A stretch of 64,000 nt of DNA, taken from assembly GCA_030606485.1 (NCBI GenBank), contig JAUWGH010000006.1, forward strand, positions 199,966 through 263,965, given 5' to 3'. Shown piece after piece: positions 1 through 8,163 of this stretch (within the stretch, counting starts at the first letter, position 1; each line of letters begins with the position of its first letter). The notes beneath the pieces are model-generated. The model had not been told where the DNA came from, searched no databases, and saw only the letters and a program-made list of their open reading frames with translations. Source of the stretch: Promethearchaeota archaeon. Lineage in GTDB: Archaea; Asgardarchaeota; Lokiarchaeia; Sigyniarchaeales; SOKP01. The position numbers and the translations under genes are program-made.

Positions 1-349
1 TTAAATATGCAACACATTCCTCCGACTTCCAACACTCGTTCTCGAAAACCTCTACAATACCATCCTTTAGATTAACCTTAGTTTTTGGCTCGACTTCTAA
101 AATATTAAAATGAAAATTGTCGCAAACAATTTTTGGACCATAAATTGCAAGCCATTCTGGTTTTTCCGTATATTTTTCACAAATTTCATTAAATTTATCT
201 ATATTAATGTGATCTGAATGTTCATGCGTGATAAAAACTCTTCCAATTCCTTCTCTGGGAGGAGACAAAAATACGGGGTCTATAACGATATGATCTTTTT
301 CACCAATCAATTCTATGCACGCATTGCCTAAAAATCTACAAATCAACAT
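1..349 (-). CDS. MBL-fold metal-dependent hydrolase, 3' part outside the window
   Basis: This is the first 116 codons of a gene that runs off the left edge. The protein starts MLICRFLGNACIEL and carries the zinc-binding metallo-beta-lactamase signature THEHSDH near residue 43. The start followed by a short ID(P) strand and this motif resembles UlaG-like hydrolases that act on small-molecule or nucleotide substrates. The ATG at 349 is the only sensible start because the frame is blocked upstream. The substrate cannot be told from the fragment. The family is secure; the exact role is unknown. Confidence 0.75.
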   Translation of the reverse strand, partial: MLICRFLGNACIELIGEKDHIVIDPVFLSPPREGIGRVFITHEHSDHINIDKFNEICEKYTEKPEWLAIYGPKIVCDNFHFNILEVEPKTKVNLKDGIVEVFENECWKSEECVAYL

Positions 350-408
350 TGCAAAATCATCTCTTCTATATAATTAATTTAAGTTGTTATTTCATAAATT
401 TTTGACAA

Positions 409-720
409 TTAATATATACCCCAGAGGTAAATATCAAGATCAATAGTTTGATCTTCCCTAAAAACAATACCTTCTTTTTCCAACAGATCTTTTTGAGTCT
501 CATAACCACGATAAGGGGGCAAAGAAATACGTCCCTTACTGTTAATAACTCTATGCCAAGGTAAATTATATTTTCTAGAGCAAGAATGCAATATCCAAGA
601 TACCTGACGTGAAGCACGCGAATTTCCTGCATAAGCGGCAATTTGACCATAAGTGGCAACTTTTCCAGGCGGTATCTGCTTAATTAGTTGTTTTACGTGC
701 TCAGAAAATGAATTGCTCAT
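409..720 (-). CDS. alkyltransferase-like protein (ATL), non-catalytic MGMT homologue
   Basis: The 103-residue protein matches the DNA-binding C-terminal domain of O6-alkylguanine-DNA alkyltransferases, with the helix-turn-helix segment GKVATYGQIAAYAG and the region around the active site reading PWHRVINSKGRI. In true MGMT the motif is PCHRV; here Trp replaces the alkyl-acceptor Cys. This is the known hallmark of ATL proteins, which bind and flip O6-alkylguanine and hand the lesion to nucleotide excision repair instead of repairing it themselves. The length fits the stand-alone ATL family. It is probably monocistronic, since the next gene leftward (the MBL hydrolase) is 60 bases away. Confidence 0.88.
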   Translation of the reverse strand: MSNSFSEHVKQLIKQIPPGKVATYGQIAAYAGNSRASRQVSWILHSCSRKYNLPWHRVINSKGRISLPPYRGYETQKDLLEKEGIVFREDQTIDLDIYLWGIY

Positions 721-832
721 ATTATTATCATCTTCATTAAATATTTACATTCCAATATTCACTTGATTTATTAGAATAAAAATAAGAAAAAAAAGAATAT
801 TTTTTATTTATTTAATTTTTTCACTAATCTAC

Positions 833-1246
833 TTACGTTCTCTTTTGTTCTCGAAAGTAGAAGTATATGTCTAAAACTAGAAGAATGGCTGTTATAATTG
901 TAGCAATCACCTGACTTATAATCCAAGTAGCTGAACCAGTAATAGTAATAAACGCCACAATATCTAAGATAAACAGCATTATTAAAAATACGATTGCAAT
1001 CTCGAAAGCTATTTTAACTTTTTCCCAATCTGCTCTTATGATCGCAATTATGGCGAAAATTCCAAGAACCAAAAGAGTTCCACCAACATTCCTCCAGAAA
1101 TGTATATCAAACGCAGGTGCGTCAATTAACTGATAATATATCTCAGGAATTATCAATTCAAGAAAAGCATATATAAATGCAACCACTGCATTAACCAAAA
1201 GCACAATTTTCATTTCTTTTGACATTTCTGCCATAGATTTTATCAT
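833..1246 (-). CDS. small four-helix membrane protein, unknown
   Basis: The 137-residue protein has four hydrophobic segments (about residues 12-32, 52-69, 76-97 and 108-130) with short loops and a basic tail ending REQKRT. I do not recognise the family. It resembles in size and layout the 127-residue membrane protein at 7621, which also has four helices, though sequence similarity is weak. The start could be the ATG at 1246 or the in-frame ATG five codons later. Nothing nearby suggests a function. Confidence 0.7.
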   Translation of the reverse strand: MIKSMAEMSKEMKIVLLVNAVVAFIYAFLELIIPEIYYQLIDAPAFDIHFWRNVGGTLLVLGIFAIIAIIRADWEKVKIAFEIAIVFLIMLFILDIVAFITITGSATWIISQVIATIITAILLVLDIYFYFREQKRT

Positions 1247-1617
1247 CTCTTATTTTTTTTAAAAAAAATTGGACATCATTTTCAAAACAAGTTAATGTAA
1301 GTTACTTTTTAATTTAAATATTTTTCAGAAATGATCACAGTATAACCTATTCTTTTTTAATATCGATAATTATTCTCATTTTCTATATAAAAAATCTAAA
1401 TAATTATGCCAGCAGATATACAATTTTGTAAATATAATATGTTTTTCATGAATTACATAATAATAATGAAGCTTCCAAGATATTTTCTTCATCTTTGTAA
1501 TACTTTATGAGTTTAAAAATATATAAATAAAATAAATATTGAAAAATTTAAACTTAGATATATTTTCATCAACATTTATATATGAAATTTGACTATTATT
1601 AATTGGTGATAATTATA
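1247..1617. other. intergenic region between divergent genes
   Basis: About 370 bases of AT-rich sequence separate the leftward membrane protein gene from the rightward wHTH gene. Apart from the TATA-like element near 1575 and the GGTGAT ribosome binding site at 1605, I see no open frame, stable hairpin or repeat. Confidence 0.5.
1575..1582 (+). promoter_or_regulatory. TATA-like box upstream of the wHTH gene
   Basis: TTTATATA lies about 36 bases upstream of the ATG at 1618, in a window rich in A and T. The position fits an archaeal TATA box with a short 5' leader. In such AT-rich DNA a chance match is quite possible. Confidence 0.4.
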
Positions 1618-1911
1618 ATGAAAAACCTTGATTTCCCTCCCGAAATTAGCAGAGCATTAGATGCTTTAGGACAAGAAAAAAGACGAGAAATAATTAAACT
1701 TATTATAAATAAAAAAAAGATTTCTTACTCAGAATTAATAGAAAATACAAAGTTATCCTCAAGCACAATTAGTTTTCATTTAAAAGCACTTATGAAGGCA
1801 AGTTTAATAAATAATTATTATATAAAACCGGAAAACCCAGGTGGAAAATATTCATATTACGAATTAACAGAATTCGGTAAAGATTTCTGCAACGCCCTTG
1901 ATATTAAATAA
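1618..1911 (+). CDS. ArsR-type winged helix-turn-helix transcriptional regulator
   Basis: The protein has the layout of one-domain ArsR/SmtB-like regulators: an N-terminal helix (PEISRALDALGQEKRREI), a helix-turn-helix in which the recognition helix reads SSSTISFHLKAL (about residues 46-57), and a beta wing ending in KYSYYELTEFGKDF. No Cys cluster for metal sensing is visible. A frame-matched GTG at 1603 exists, but GGTGAT at 1605-1610 is a good ribosome binding site for the ATG at 1618, so I use that. The 3' end of this gene is repeated as a fragment at 2911-2982. The target is unknown. Confidence 0.85.
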   Translation: MKNLDFPPEISRALDALGQEKRREIIKLIINKKKISYSELIENTKLSSSTISFHLKALMKASLINNYYIKPENPGGKYSYYELTEFGKDFCNALDIK

Positions 1912-2010
1912 TTTTAAAATTCAAAATCAAATAGATATTAATAATATAAATGTTTTCTATTTGAATTATCATTAAAAGCTTTCAAATTAAATCCGCTATT
2001 ATCTCTTCTC

Positions 2011-2370
2011 TCATTTCTCTGTTAATTTCAAAGATTTTTTGATCTTCTGTTTATATTTATCTAGATCTAGTTTTAAAATTCGCTTAATTCCAACATCCGC
2101 ATCTTCTTCTGTTAAATCCAATCCAATTTTATGGCGGTGGCAGATATCAATAAACTCCCAAAGATTAATACCAGCGATCTCCGATGCTTTTCCAAAAGAC
2201 ACTTTTCCCTTTTTATATTCATCTAATGCGGTCTCAATTTTTATTTCGCGAATGGATTTTAAGAGTAAATGACGGATAGCGGTACTTTTATCCATTTTCA
2301 AAATTTTTTGCAATTTTTCAATTTCTTTATTCAAATCCGAAGATATTACAATTGATAATCTTTCACTCAA
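2011..2370 (-). CDS. UPF0175-family antitoxin, copy 1
   Basis: The 119-residue protein joins a ribbon-helix-helix-like N-terminus (SERLSIVISSDLNKEIEKL) to the UPF0175 core, with the conserved stretch YKKGKVSFGKASEIAGI and the following helix LWEFIDICHRHKIG. UPF0175 proteins are predicted antitoxins that pair with PIN-domain DUF3368 toxins, which is the arrangement here. Its start overlaps the end of the toxin gene by 8 bases, so the two are translationally coupled. A nearly identical second copy is at 16668-17027. Differences are a few residues and the C-terminal tail. Confidence 0.88.
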   Translation of the reverse strand: MSERLSIVISSDLNKEIEKLQKILKMDKSTAIRHLLLKSIREIKIETALDEYKKGKVSFGKASEIAGINLWEFIDICHRHKIGLDLTEEDADVGIKRILKLDLDKYKQKIKKSLKLTEK

Positions 2371-2857
2371 ATTTTTTTCCCTCTTTTAAATATTTTTCAT
2401 ATACTTTGGGAGATAACCAGCTATTTGCAGCATATTTCCCCAAATTTGATTGAAATAGTGTCAAATCAATCATATTTTCTTTACGTAATAATAAAAGCGT
2501 ATCCGCAGTAGTTACTACTTCAATCCCTTTTTGTTCTGCAACTAATCGACCCTTTTTTTCATCCATTACCAATAATCCATCTAATTGTTGTGCTAATTGT
2601 ATTGCTTCATATTCTCCCACATGAAGATAATCTTTTAAAATTGGATCAGGTTGGCTAATCTCCATTTTTTTAATTTTTTTATTTTTAAAATAATTCTGTA
2701 AAAGAATTGCATCTGAAAATCCCATTTTTATTCCTTCTTCTATTACCTCAGAATATACTTTATCGGGAATAACAATAAAATCAAATAAATTAAAAATAAA
2801 CCTTATTTTACCAATTTTCGTTAGATGGATCAAAGGAGATGAATCAAATATGATCAT
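2363..2857 (-). CDS. PIN-domain (DUF3368) ribonuclease toxin, copy 1
   Basis: The 164-residue protein begins MIIFDSSPLIHLTKIG, with the first PIN acidic residue (DSSPL) at position 5. Further acidic residues follow in GEYEAIQLAQ (about 102) and VMDEKKGR (about 118), giving the usual PIN active site for Mg-dependent RNA cleavage. DUF3368 toxins are encoded with UPF0175 antitoxins; here the toxin is the first gene and the antitoxin follows with an 8-base overlap. A 17-base palindrome lies 11 bases before the start codon and is kept in the duplicate locus, which suggests autoregulation. The duplicate is at 17020-17514. Confidence 0.88.
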   Translation of the reverse strand: MIIFDSSPLIHLTKIGKIRFIFNLFDFIVIPDKVYSEVIEEGIKMGFSDAILLQNYFKNKKIKKMEISQPDPILKDYLHVGEYEAIQLAQQLDGLLVMDEKKGRLVAEQKGIEVVTTADTLLLLRKENMIDLTLFQSNLGKYAANSWLSPKVYEKYLKEGKKFE

Positions 2858-2867
2858 TTATGATATT

Positions 2868-2884
2868 ATATGTATTTTACATAT
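2868..2884. promoter_or_regulatory. palindromic operator of PIN/UPF0175 locus, copy 1
   Basis: ATATGTA-TTT-TACATAT is a perfect inverted repeat with 7-base arms, 11 bases before the toxin start. The same sequence stands at the same place before the second copy of the locus (17525-17541), while the flanking DNA diverges soon after. The likely binder is the antitoxin, whose N-terminus looks like a ribbon-helix-helix. This is inferred. Confidence 0.65.
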
Positions 2885-2910
2885 TTATATTTAATTTATA
2901 AAATTACTAA

Positions 2911-2982
2911 GAAGGAAATTATTCATATTACGAATTAACAGAATTTAGTAAGGATTTTTGTAAAAATTTTAATATTAAATAA
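2911..2982 (+). pseudogene. 3' fragment of the wHTH regulator gene
   Basis: In one frame this reads EGNYSYYELTEFSKDFCK and then NFNIK plus a stop, matching the last two dozen residues of the regulator at 1618-1911 (KYSYYELTEFGKDFC and DIK). No start codon or upstream part is present, so it is a 5'-truncated copy. It sits about 1 kb downstream of the intact gene, on the other side of the toxin-antitoxin pair. Confidence 0.8.
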
Positions 2983-3130
2983 TAAAAAAATTAGAAATCG
3001 AACTAATTCATGCTAACCGTTAGGTGCCATCTACCTCAGGATAAAAAACTATAAAAATAAATAATGATTTTACTATTAATAGAATAATTATTTTATTAAA
3101 TAATTAAATAATTAAATCATATAAGTAAAC

Positions 3131-3382
3131 ATGACATATACTACAATTTCTATTAAAGATAAGACCAAAAAAGAATTAAAGAATCTTCAATTAATATATA
3201 ATGCAAAATCTATGGATGAATTACTAAAAATACTAATAATAGAAGCAAAGAAAAAGAAGATTGACGATTTTGGCATTGAATTTCAAAAAAAATTAAAAGA
3301 AAAGAATTTATCTTTAGAAGATATCATAAAATCTGGAGAAGAAATAAGAGCAAAAATCTTAAAGGAAGAATCTAAGAAATGA
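3131..3382 (+). CDS. probable VapB-like antitoxin
   Basis: The 83-residue protein starts with a short strand and helix (TTISIKDKTKKELKNL) typical of ribbon-helix-helix-like DNA-binding antitoxins and continues as a charged, helical tail rich in Lys and Glu. It overlaps the following PIN gene by 4 bases (ATGA), the standard layout of VapBC-type pairs. The assignment rests on this context and the N-terminal pattern. It would bind and block the PIN toxin and repress the operon. Confidence 0.78.
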   Translation: MTYTTISIKDKTKKELKNLQLIYNAKSMDELLKILIIEAKKKKIDDFGIEFQKKLKEKNLSLEDIIKSGEEIRAKILKEESKK

Positions 3383-3813
3383 TTCCCTTAGTTATAGATA
3401 CCAACATAATATATTCAGCCATATATAATAAAAATGGCATCGAAAGACAACTTCTTAATTGTATTATTGATAACAATGAAATTCAATTATTTGCACCCGC
3501 TATATTTTGGGATGAAATTCTTAGGAATCTTTCAAAAAAATTAAATTTTCATGAAGAAACTGTGAATTCTATTCTTTCCCAATTTGATATAATTGAAATT
3601 TCTCCCAAACAATATGAACCGAAGATTTTTGAGGCTAGAAGTTTAATTTCACATGAAAATGACGTACCTTTTGTTGCCTGTGCTCTTTTCTTAAATGCAC
3701 CAATTTGGTCAGGAAATGAAACTCATTTTAAAGCTTTAGTTAAATCTAAAAAAGTAATCTGGTTTAATTCAAAAAGATTAAACAATTTTTTTAAAAAAAA
3801 TGGGTTAAAATAA
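3379..3813 (+). CDS. PIN-domain toxin (VapC-like)
   Basis: The 144-residue protein has the PIN fold signature: first acidic residue in VIDTNIIYSAI (D7), a conserved Glu in WDEILRNL (about 48), and the late segment SHENDVPFVACAL, whose Asp completes the metal site. The closing part IWSGNETHF resembles the end of the PIN-3 group. It would cleave RNA. It is translationally coupled to the antitoxin gene by ATGA. Its sequence is unrelated in detail to the DUF3368 toxin next door, so this locus holds two different PIN modules in about 2 kb. Confidence 0.85.
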   Translation: MIPLVIDTNIIYSAIYNKNGIERQLLNCIIDNNEIQLFAPAIFWDEILRNLSKKLNFHEETVNSILSQFDIIEISPKQYEPKIFEARSLISHENDVPFVACALFLNAPIWSGNETHFKALVKSKKVIWFNSKRLNNFFKKNGLK

Positions 3814-3959
3814 TAATAATCCTTAAATTTTTCAATATTACTAAATATAATCCCATGAATATGGAGAATCTCTTAAAGAATCCGCATATTATACCACTTC
3901 TTCAGTTATTAGCATAAATAATCTCAGATCAATGAATACTTATAGTTAAAAAAAAACAT

Positions 3960-5144
3960 TTACCATATAAAAAAGAGAATTGTAGTTATCAAAAGTACGA
4001 TCCCCACCATTGAAAAAATACCCCAGTATGAAAAAACAACCAAGACATAACCACTTAGAATGGGTCCAATTGTTTGCCCAATATCCATAATTGTGCCTAG
4101 AACTCCAATTGCAGCGCCATAATCTTCTTTTCTAGAAAGATCTGATACATAAGCAGTAGTAGAAGAAGTCACCATTGCCATTCCTATCCCGAACCCACAA
4201 AGATCGACGATGAGCCAGAATGGGCTAATTATATAAGGAATAAATAATGTTCCGATACCACCAATAATAAGCCCAACTAAGATAATTGTTCGACGTCCAA
4301 TTTTATCTGATAAATTCCCCATTATTGGTTTAATAAAAATCAGTAATAAGATAAGAATTGCTGGTATTAATCCAATTAACCAAACATCATAGTTAAGAGA
4401 TTCGGCATAAAGAACAATATAAGCTTCAATGATCCCATAAGCAAAATATTGACTAGCCTGAACAACACTAGTCAATAAAATTTTTTTGTGACTTATTACA
4501 TACCTAAAACCTTTAAAAAAATCTTTTAGTAGGAAATAATTTTTCTCTGCTTTTTGCTTGAGGTTAGTTTGATGTTGTCGAGTTCGATAAAGAAATAAAT
4601 AAAAAAGAAACCCGATCATCGCTGAGAAACCACAAACAAAGTAGACTCCATAATAGTAATAATTCGTGATGTAAAGTATAGCTCCACCGGTTAAAGGAGC
4701 TAGAAAACGACCAACATATGTTATTGAAGAAAAAGTCGAAATACGTTCTCCTTTTTGTTCTGGATAGGATTCTGCAATAGCAGCCATTGCAACTGGAACG
4801 AAAATCGCTGTCGAGAAGCCATGATAAAAACGGATGAGCATTAATATCCAAATATTAGTTGCTAAAAAATACAAAAAAGGAGCGGTAATAAATATAATAA
4901 TCGAAATTAAAAGGAGTTTATTTCGGCCGTAAATATCTGATAATCGACCGGCGACAGCACTTACTAATATTCCTGACACAGTAGAAGCTGCAATAATATA
5001 ACCAATATATTGCATTTCACTCTCATAATTCATCAAGGATTTCGCAAAGAGAGGTAAGATTGGACTTTTAGACATAGTGGAACTAAAAATAACAAACAAT
5101 CCAATCAGACTTATAATCAAAAAATAACTTAAATCGCGACGCAT
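3960..5144 (-). CDS. major facilitator superfamily transporter
   Basis: The 394-residue protein has about twelve hydrophobic segments and the MFS motif A loop GRLSDIYGRNKLLL between helices 2 and 3, with a second copy of the motif between helices 8 and 9 (GNLSDKIGRRTIIL). It is a complete single-chain secondary transporter in the cytoplasmic membrane, of the drug/metabolite efflux type (MFS_1). The substrate is not evident. It stands alone, with 200 bases to the leftward ChrB-like gene. The C-terminus stops right after helix 12 (LFFIW). Confidence 0.9.
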   Translation of the reverse strand: MRRDLSYFLIISLIGLFVIFSSTMSKSPILPLFAKSLMNYESEMQYIGYIIAASTVSGILVSAVAGRLSDIYGRNKLLLISIIIFITAPFLYFLATNIWILMLIRFYHGFSTAIFVPVAMAAIAESYPEQKGERISTFSSITYVGRFLAPLTGGAILYITNYYYYGVYFVCGFSAMIGFLFYLFLYRTRQHQTNLKQKAEKNYFLLKDFFKGFRYVISHKKILLTSVVQASQYFAYGIIEAYIVLYAESLNYDVWLIGLIPAILILLLIFIKPIMGNLSDKIGRRTIILVGLIIGGIGTLFIPYIISPFWLIVDLCGFGIGMAMVTSSTTAYVSDLSRKEDYGAAIGVLGTIMDIGQTIGPILSGYVLVVFSYWGIFSMVGIVLLITTILFFIW

Positions 5145-5356
5145 ACAATCATCTTAAAATTCTTTAAATCTTTTAGATTAAAATATACAATAAAAAAGGG
5201 AGTGGAACTCGTCTTCTTTTCATCTGTAATCTTGTTGTATAAGGGCAAATTCATCTTCAAAATATATTAATTTTCAAGTATGCCATAAGAAAGCACAGCA
5301 TTCTACATGCGATTTTACTCTTGCAAATTATTTAATACTTTTTCGACAGATATGAA

Positions 5357-5881
5357 CTAGATTTGTATTTTTTGTTTTATGAATGCTTGTTTCTCCCCTC
5401 GAGTTTTCAATTTCTCTATTTCACCTTTATATCTTTCTTGAACTATTTCTTGTTGGAAATAAGCGTAAATTGCATCATAGAAGGGAAACTCTTTCTCTAA
5501 GGCTTCTTGATCCGAGTCTACAAGCATTGGAACGCCGTTCGCAATGACTTCTAGTGTCCATGCAAGAGGTTCTGCTTGCAATCCTCCAGTATCAGCTGCT
5601 CTGACAAGCTTTCTAACTCTCTGTAAGGCTTCATCTCCCTCTAACTTGTATTTTTCTACAATCGCATCAAATGTGCAATGTTTCTCACCATTACATATAT
5701 GGTGATCAAGTTCAATTCCCGAACCTGTATCGAAAGGAATAGCACCAGTTTTCGCTACAAAATCAGATATTTCAGCTCTAGGTAGAAAAATAAACTGAGC
5801 TCGCTTATCAATAAATCTCTTAATTAACCAAGGACAGGCTACTCTATCTACATGTACATATTCTCTTGTTACCCATAACAT
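5357..5881 (-). CDS. ChrB-like chromate resistance domain protein
   Basis: The 174-residue protein matches the C-terminal domain of ChrB (chromate resistance family): it opens WVTREYVHVDRVACPWLIKR, followed by FDTGSGIELDHH and CTFDAIVEKYKL, all conserved in the family, with several His, Asp and Cys residues that could bind a metal. ChrB in bacteria takes part in sensing chromate. In many archaea and bacteria this domain stands alone, as here, and its role is not established. The MFS gene downstream on the same strand (213 bases away) is not of the ChrA family. Confidence 0.85.
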   Translation of the reverse strand: MLWVTREYVHVDRVACPWLIKRFIDKRAQFIFLPRAEISDFVAKTGAIPFDTGSGIELDHHICNGEKHCTFDAIVEKYKLEGDEALQRVRKLVRAADTGGLQAEPLAWTLEVIANGVPMLVDSDQEALEKEFPFYDAIYAYFQQEIVQERYKGEIEKLKTRGEKQAFIKQKIQI

Positions 5882-6038
5882 ATTTCATCTGGAAAAAAAA
5901 TTGCTCTAGAAATTTAAACTTTGCTAAAACTCAATTTCCAAACATAGAGAAAAATTAAAGTGTAAATATTACCTTTTTTAATGTTTGATTACCACCAATC
6001 TTTTAGTTCTATTTCCTAAGGTATGTAAATAACAAAAA

Positions 6039-6047
6039 TTATATAAG
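6039..6047 (+). promoter_or_regulatory. TATA-like box upstream of the AttH-like gene
   Basis: TTATATAAG is the closest TATA-box match upstream of the start at 6106, about 60 bases before the ATG. The distance allows a 5' leader of some 35 bases that contains the GTGAT ribosome binding site. This is a pattern match only. Confidence 0.35.
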
Positions 6048-6105
6048 ATAAAATGTTCCAATTGTTAGATTAAAGTAAAATTATGAAATTCTTGAAGTGA
6101 TTAAT

Positions 6106-7224
6106 ATGGCTACGGATGAAATACAACCCAAAATCACCTTGAAATTCATCCTGAAAAATTTAGGCACCATAATTAAAATGAAGAGGGCAAATCGAACTCG
6201 AATTGATAAACTTATAAAAGCAAATCAGCAACTTAAAGCACCAATCATGCCCACTACTGAAGGTACCGGAGGAGCCATGGAAGAAGGCATGATTTATATT
6301 ATGTTCAACTCCAATGAAGAAACATCCCCCGATATCTTCGACAACGTTTTTCGTGTATTTTGGGTCAATGCACCGGATTTAAAATTTTCGGTTTTTGATG
6401 GTTTCCTCATCTCTGAAAACTTTAAATCAGGTCAGTGGTATAGGTTTTTTAGTAAAGGAATTTTCGAAAATCTTTCTAAAACACGCTTCCACCAAGAAGT
6501 CCATTTCGAAGAATGCGACTTTGAATTCGATGGTAAATGGCCAAATGGCTATAAATTAATTTTCCATGATAGAAAACTCGATATCAAGGGAAATTTAACC
6601 TATGAAGCAATAGACCCGAAAGGAGTACTAGTCTATTATAATAATCGGCTTGCTGTGACGCCCTCAATGGCTCAACAATTCTATGATATCTTCGCAATAA
6701 AAGTAACAGGTACCATAGAGATGCAAGGAAAAAAAATTCAGGTTTCCAATGGGAGAGGTATCATCGAACATGGATTGGGTATCTTTTCGAATCTTAACAT
6801 CTATGATTGGAGATGGCTTAATTTGCAGTTCCCCGAAGGACAGGTCCATCTCTTTTACCATTCGCTTGATCTCGACGAAGAAGGAATCTATGAAGCTGGG
6901 GAAGGGGCTGCCGTTATGAATGGTGAATGGTATCACTTCCAACCTGCAGATTTCCAAATAAAGGAAGTGGACTTCGGTGTAGATGAAAATGTTCCAACTA
7001 AAGTGCCAATCGAATGGCAAGTGACCGCTGGGAAAGATTCAACAGGGGCACCACTCTTAGACTTGAAAATGACATCCACCACTAAAATCTCTTGGCATGG
7101 AGCAATGGCCAAGGAAAATCAAGCAATAACTAATTATATCCTTAACGCCGAAGGAACGTGGAAAGGAAAAACCATTAAAGGTAAGGGCACAATGGAAAAC
7201 CAAATGCATAGAGTAATTAAATAA
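6106..7224 (+). CDS. lipocalin-like CrtC/AttH-family protein
   Basis: The protein (about 372 residues) is mostly beta strands with many Trp and Tyr. The segment GRGIIEHGLGIF followed by YDWRWLNLQFPEG and DEEGIYEAGEGA resembles the second lipocalin-like domain of carotenoid 1,2-hydratase/AttH proteins, which often bind or modify hydrophobic ligands. There is no signal peptide or membrane segment. I choose the ATG at 6106; an in-frame GTG at 6097 is part of the GTGAT ribosome binding site. A decayed copy of the 3' half lies at 30741-31188. The family call is moderate and the substrate is unknown. Confidence 0.6.
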   Translation: MATDEIQPKITLKFILKNLGTIIKMKRANRTRIDKLIKANQQLKAPIMPTTEGTGGAMEEGMIYIMFNSNEETSPDIFDNVFRVFWVNAPDLKFSVFDGFLISENFKSGQWYRFFSKGIFENLSKTRFHQEVHFEECDFEFDGKWPNGYKLIFHDRKLDIKGNLTYEAIDPKGVLVYYNNRLAVTPSMAQQFYDIFAIKVTGTIEMQGKKIQVSNGRGIIEHGLGIFSNLNIYDWRWLNLQFPEGQVHLFYHSLDLDEEGIYEAGEGAAVMNGEWYHFQPADFQIKEVDFGVDENVPTKVPIEWQVTAGKDSTGAPLLDLKMTSTTKISWHGAMAKENQAITNYILNAEGTWKGKTIKGKGTMENQMHRVIK

Positions 7225-7620
7225 CATAAACTTTTTAGATATTTAACGAAATTTTATTAAGACATTACCATTTTTTAAATTTTTAAGAATTGTTCAGTCT
7301 TAACAAAAATAAGTTAATGATGATAAAATACAATTTATCATTTTAAAAACAATTCAAATAAAAAGATTCAAATATCTGCTTGATTATAATAGGAATTGGG
7401 AAAGTAGCCAAATTAACTAATAGAATACAGAGCATCCAATAAATCAATTAAAATTATTTTATTGCCTAATTCTTTTCTATATAAACTATAAAAAAAATTT
7501 AAATATATCTTTATCAATTTCTTATTGTAAATAATTCAACAATTAAGTAAAAAAAAAATTATTTTTAAATAAATAGAATTTTTTAATAATTAATTAATAA
7601 AAGGAGGAAAAGTATAAATT
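7225..7620. other. intergenic region
   Basis: About 400 bases of AT-rich DNA. The only clear signal is the strong ribosome binding site GGAGGA at about 7602-7607, which serves the next gene. AAATTTAAATATATC near 7500 could hold its TATA box. No conserved reading frame or fragment was recognised. Confidence 0.5.
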
Positions 7621-8004
7621 ATGAAAAAATTAAGTCGTGCAGCCATGTCTCTTCTCATTTTTGGAGTTTATCTAATATTTATGGGGATCATATTTCTATT
7701 CGTGCCTGAGATCATGTTTACTCTACTCGCGTACCCAACACCCCCTGATATAATGTCACGGCTCTTTGGGATGATCATTGTACTTTTAGCGTATTATTAT
7801 ATTCGTGCAGCCCTCCAAGATGAGGGAATGGCAAACTTTTTCCTATGGACCGTCCACACACGAGCTTTAGTTATTGTTTTCTTTATCATTTTTACTGTAT
7901 TGGGTTTAGTGAGTCCCCTTATTATTATGTTTGGGGTTATCGACCTGGCATGTGCGATTTGGACTTGGTGGGCATTACGCAAAGATAAAGCCAGTAAAGG
8001 TTAA
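7621..8004 (+). CDS. small four-helix membrane protein, unknown
   Basis: The 127-residue protein has four hydrophobic segments (about residues 9-31, 45-63, 72-98 and 99-118) and a short basic end (RKDKASKG). Starts with MKKLSRAAMSLLIFGVYLIF, which could be mistaken for a signal peptide but is more likely the first membrane helix. The ribosome binding site AGGAGG lies at a good distance upstream. Overall layout is like that of the protein at 833-1246. The family is not recognised. A T-rich stretch follows the stop codon. Confidence 0.75.
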   Translation: MKKLSRAAMSLLIFGVYLIFMGIIFLFVPEIMFTLLAYPTPPDIMSRLFGMIIVLLAYYYIRAALQDEGMANFFLWTVHTRALVIVFFIIFTVLGLVSPLIIMFGVIDLACAIWTWWALRKDKASKG

Positions 8005-8009
8005 TAAAA

Positions 8010-8062
8010 ACAAGATTTTTTTATCAAACCTTTTTAAATCTAACTTTTTCCTTATTTTTTTA
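8010..8062 (+). terminator. U-rich transcription terminator region
   Basis: After the stop codon come four T-runs of five to seven bases, with no strong hairpin. This is the usual form of an archaeal intrinsic terminator. It separates the membrane protein gene from the acyl-CoA ligase gene on the same strand. Confidence 0.45.
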
Positions 8063-8163
8063 ACGTATCACTTTTTTATTATTATTACAATGTAATCTAA
8101 TTGAAGTCTATGAAAATTGATAAATCATGAACGATAGCATTGATATAAACTTTGGAGGTGTAT

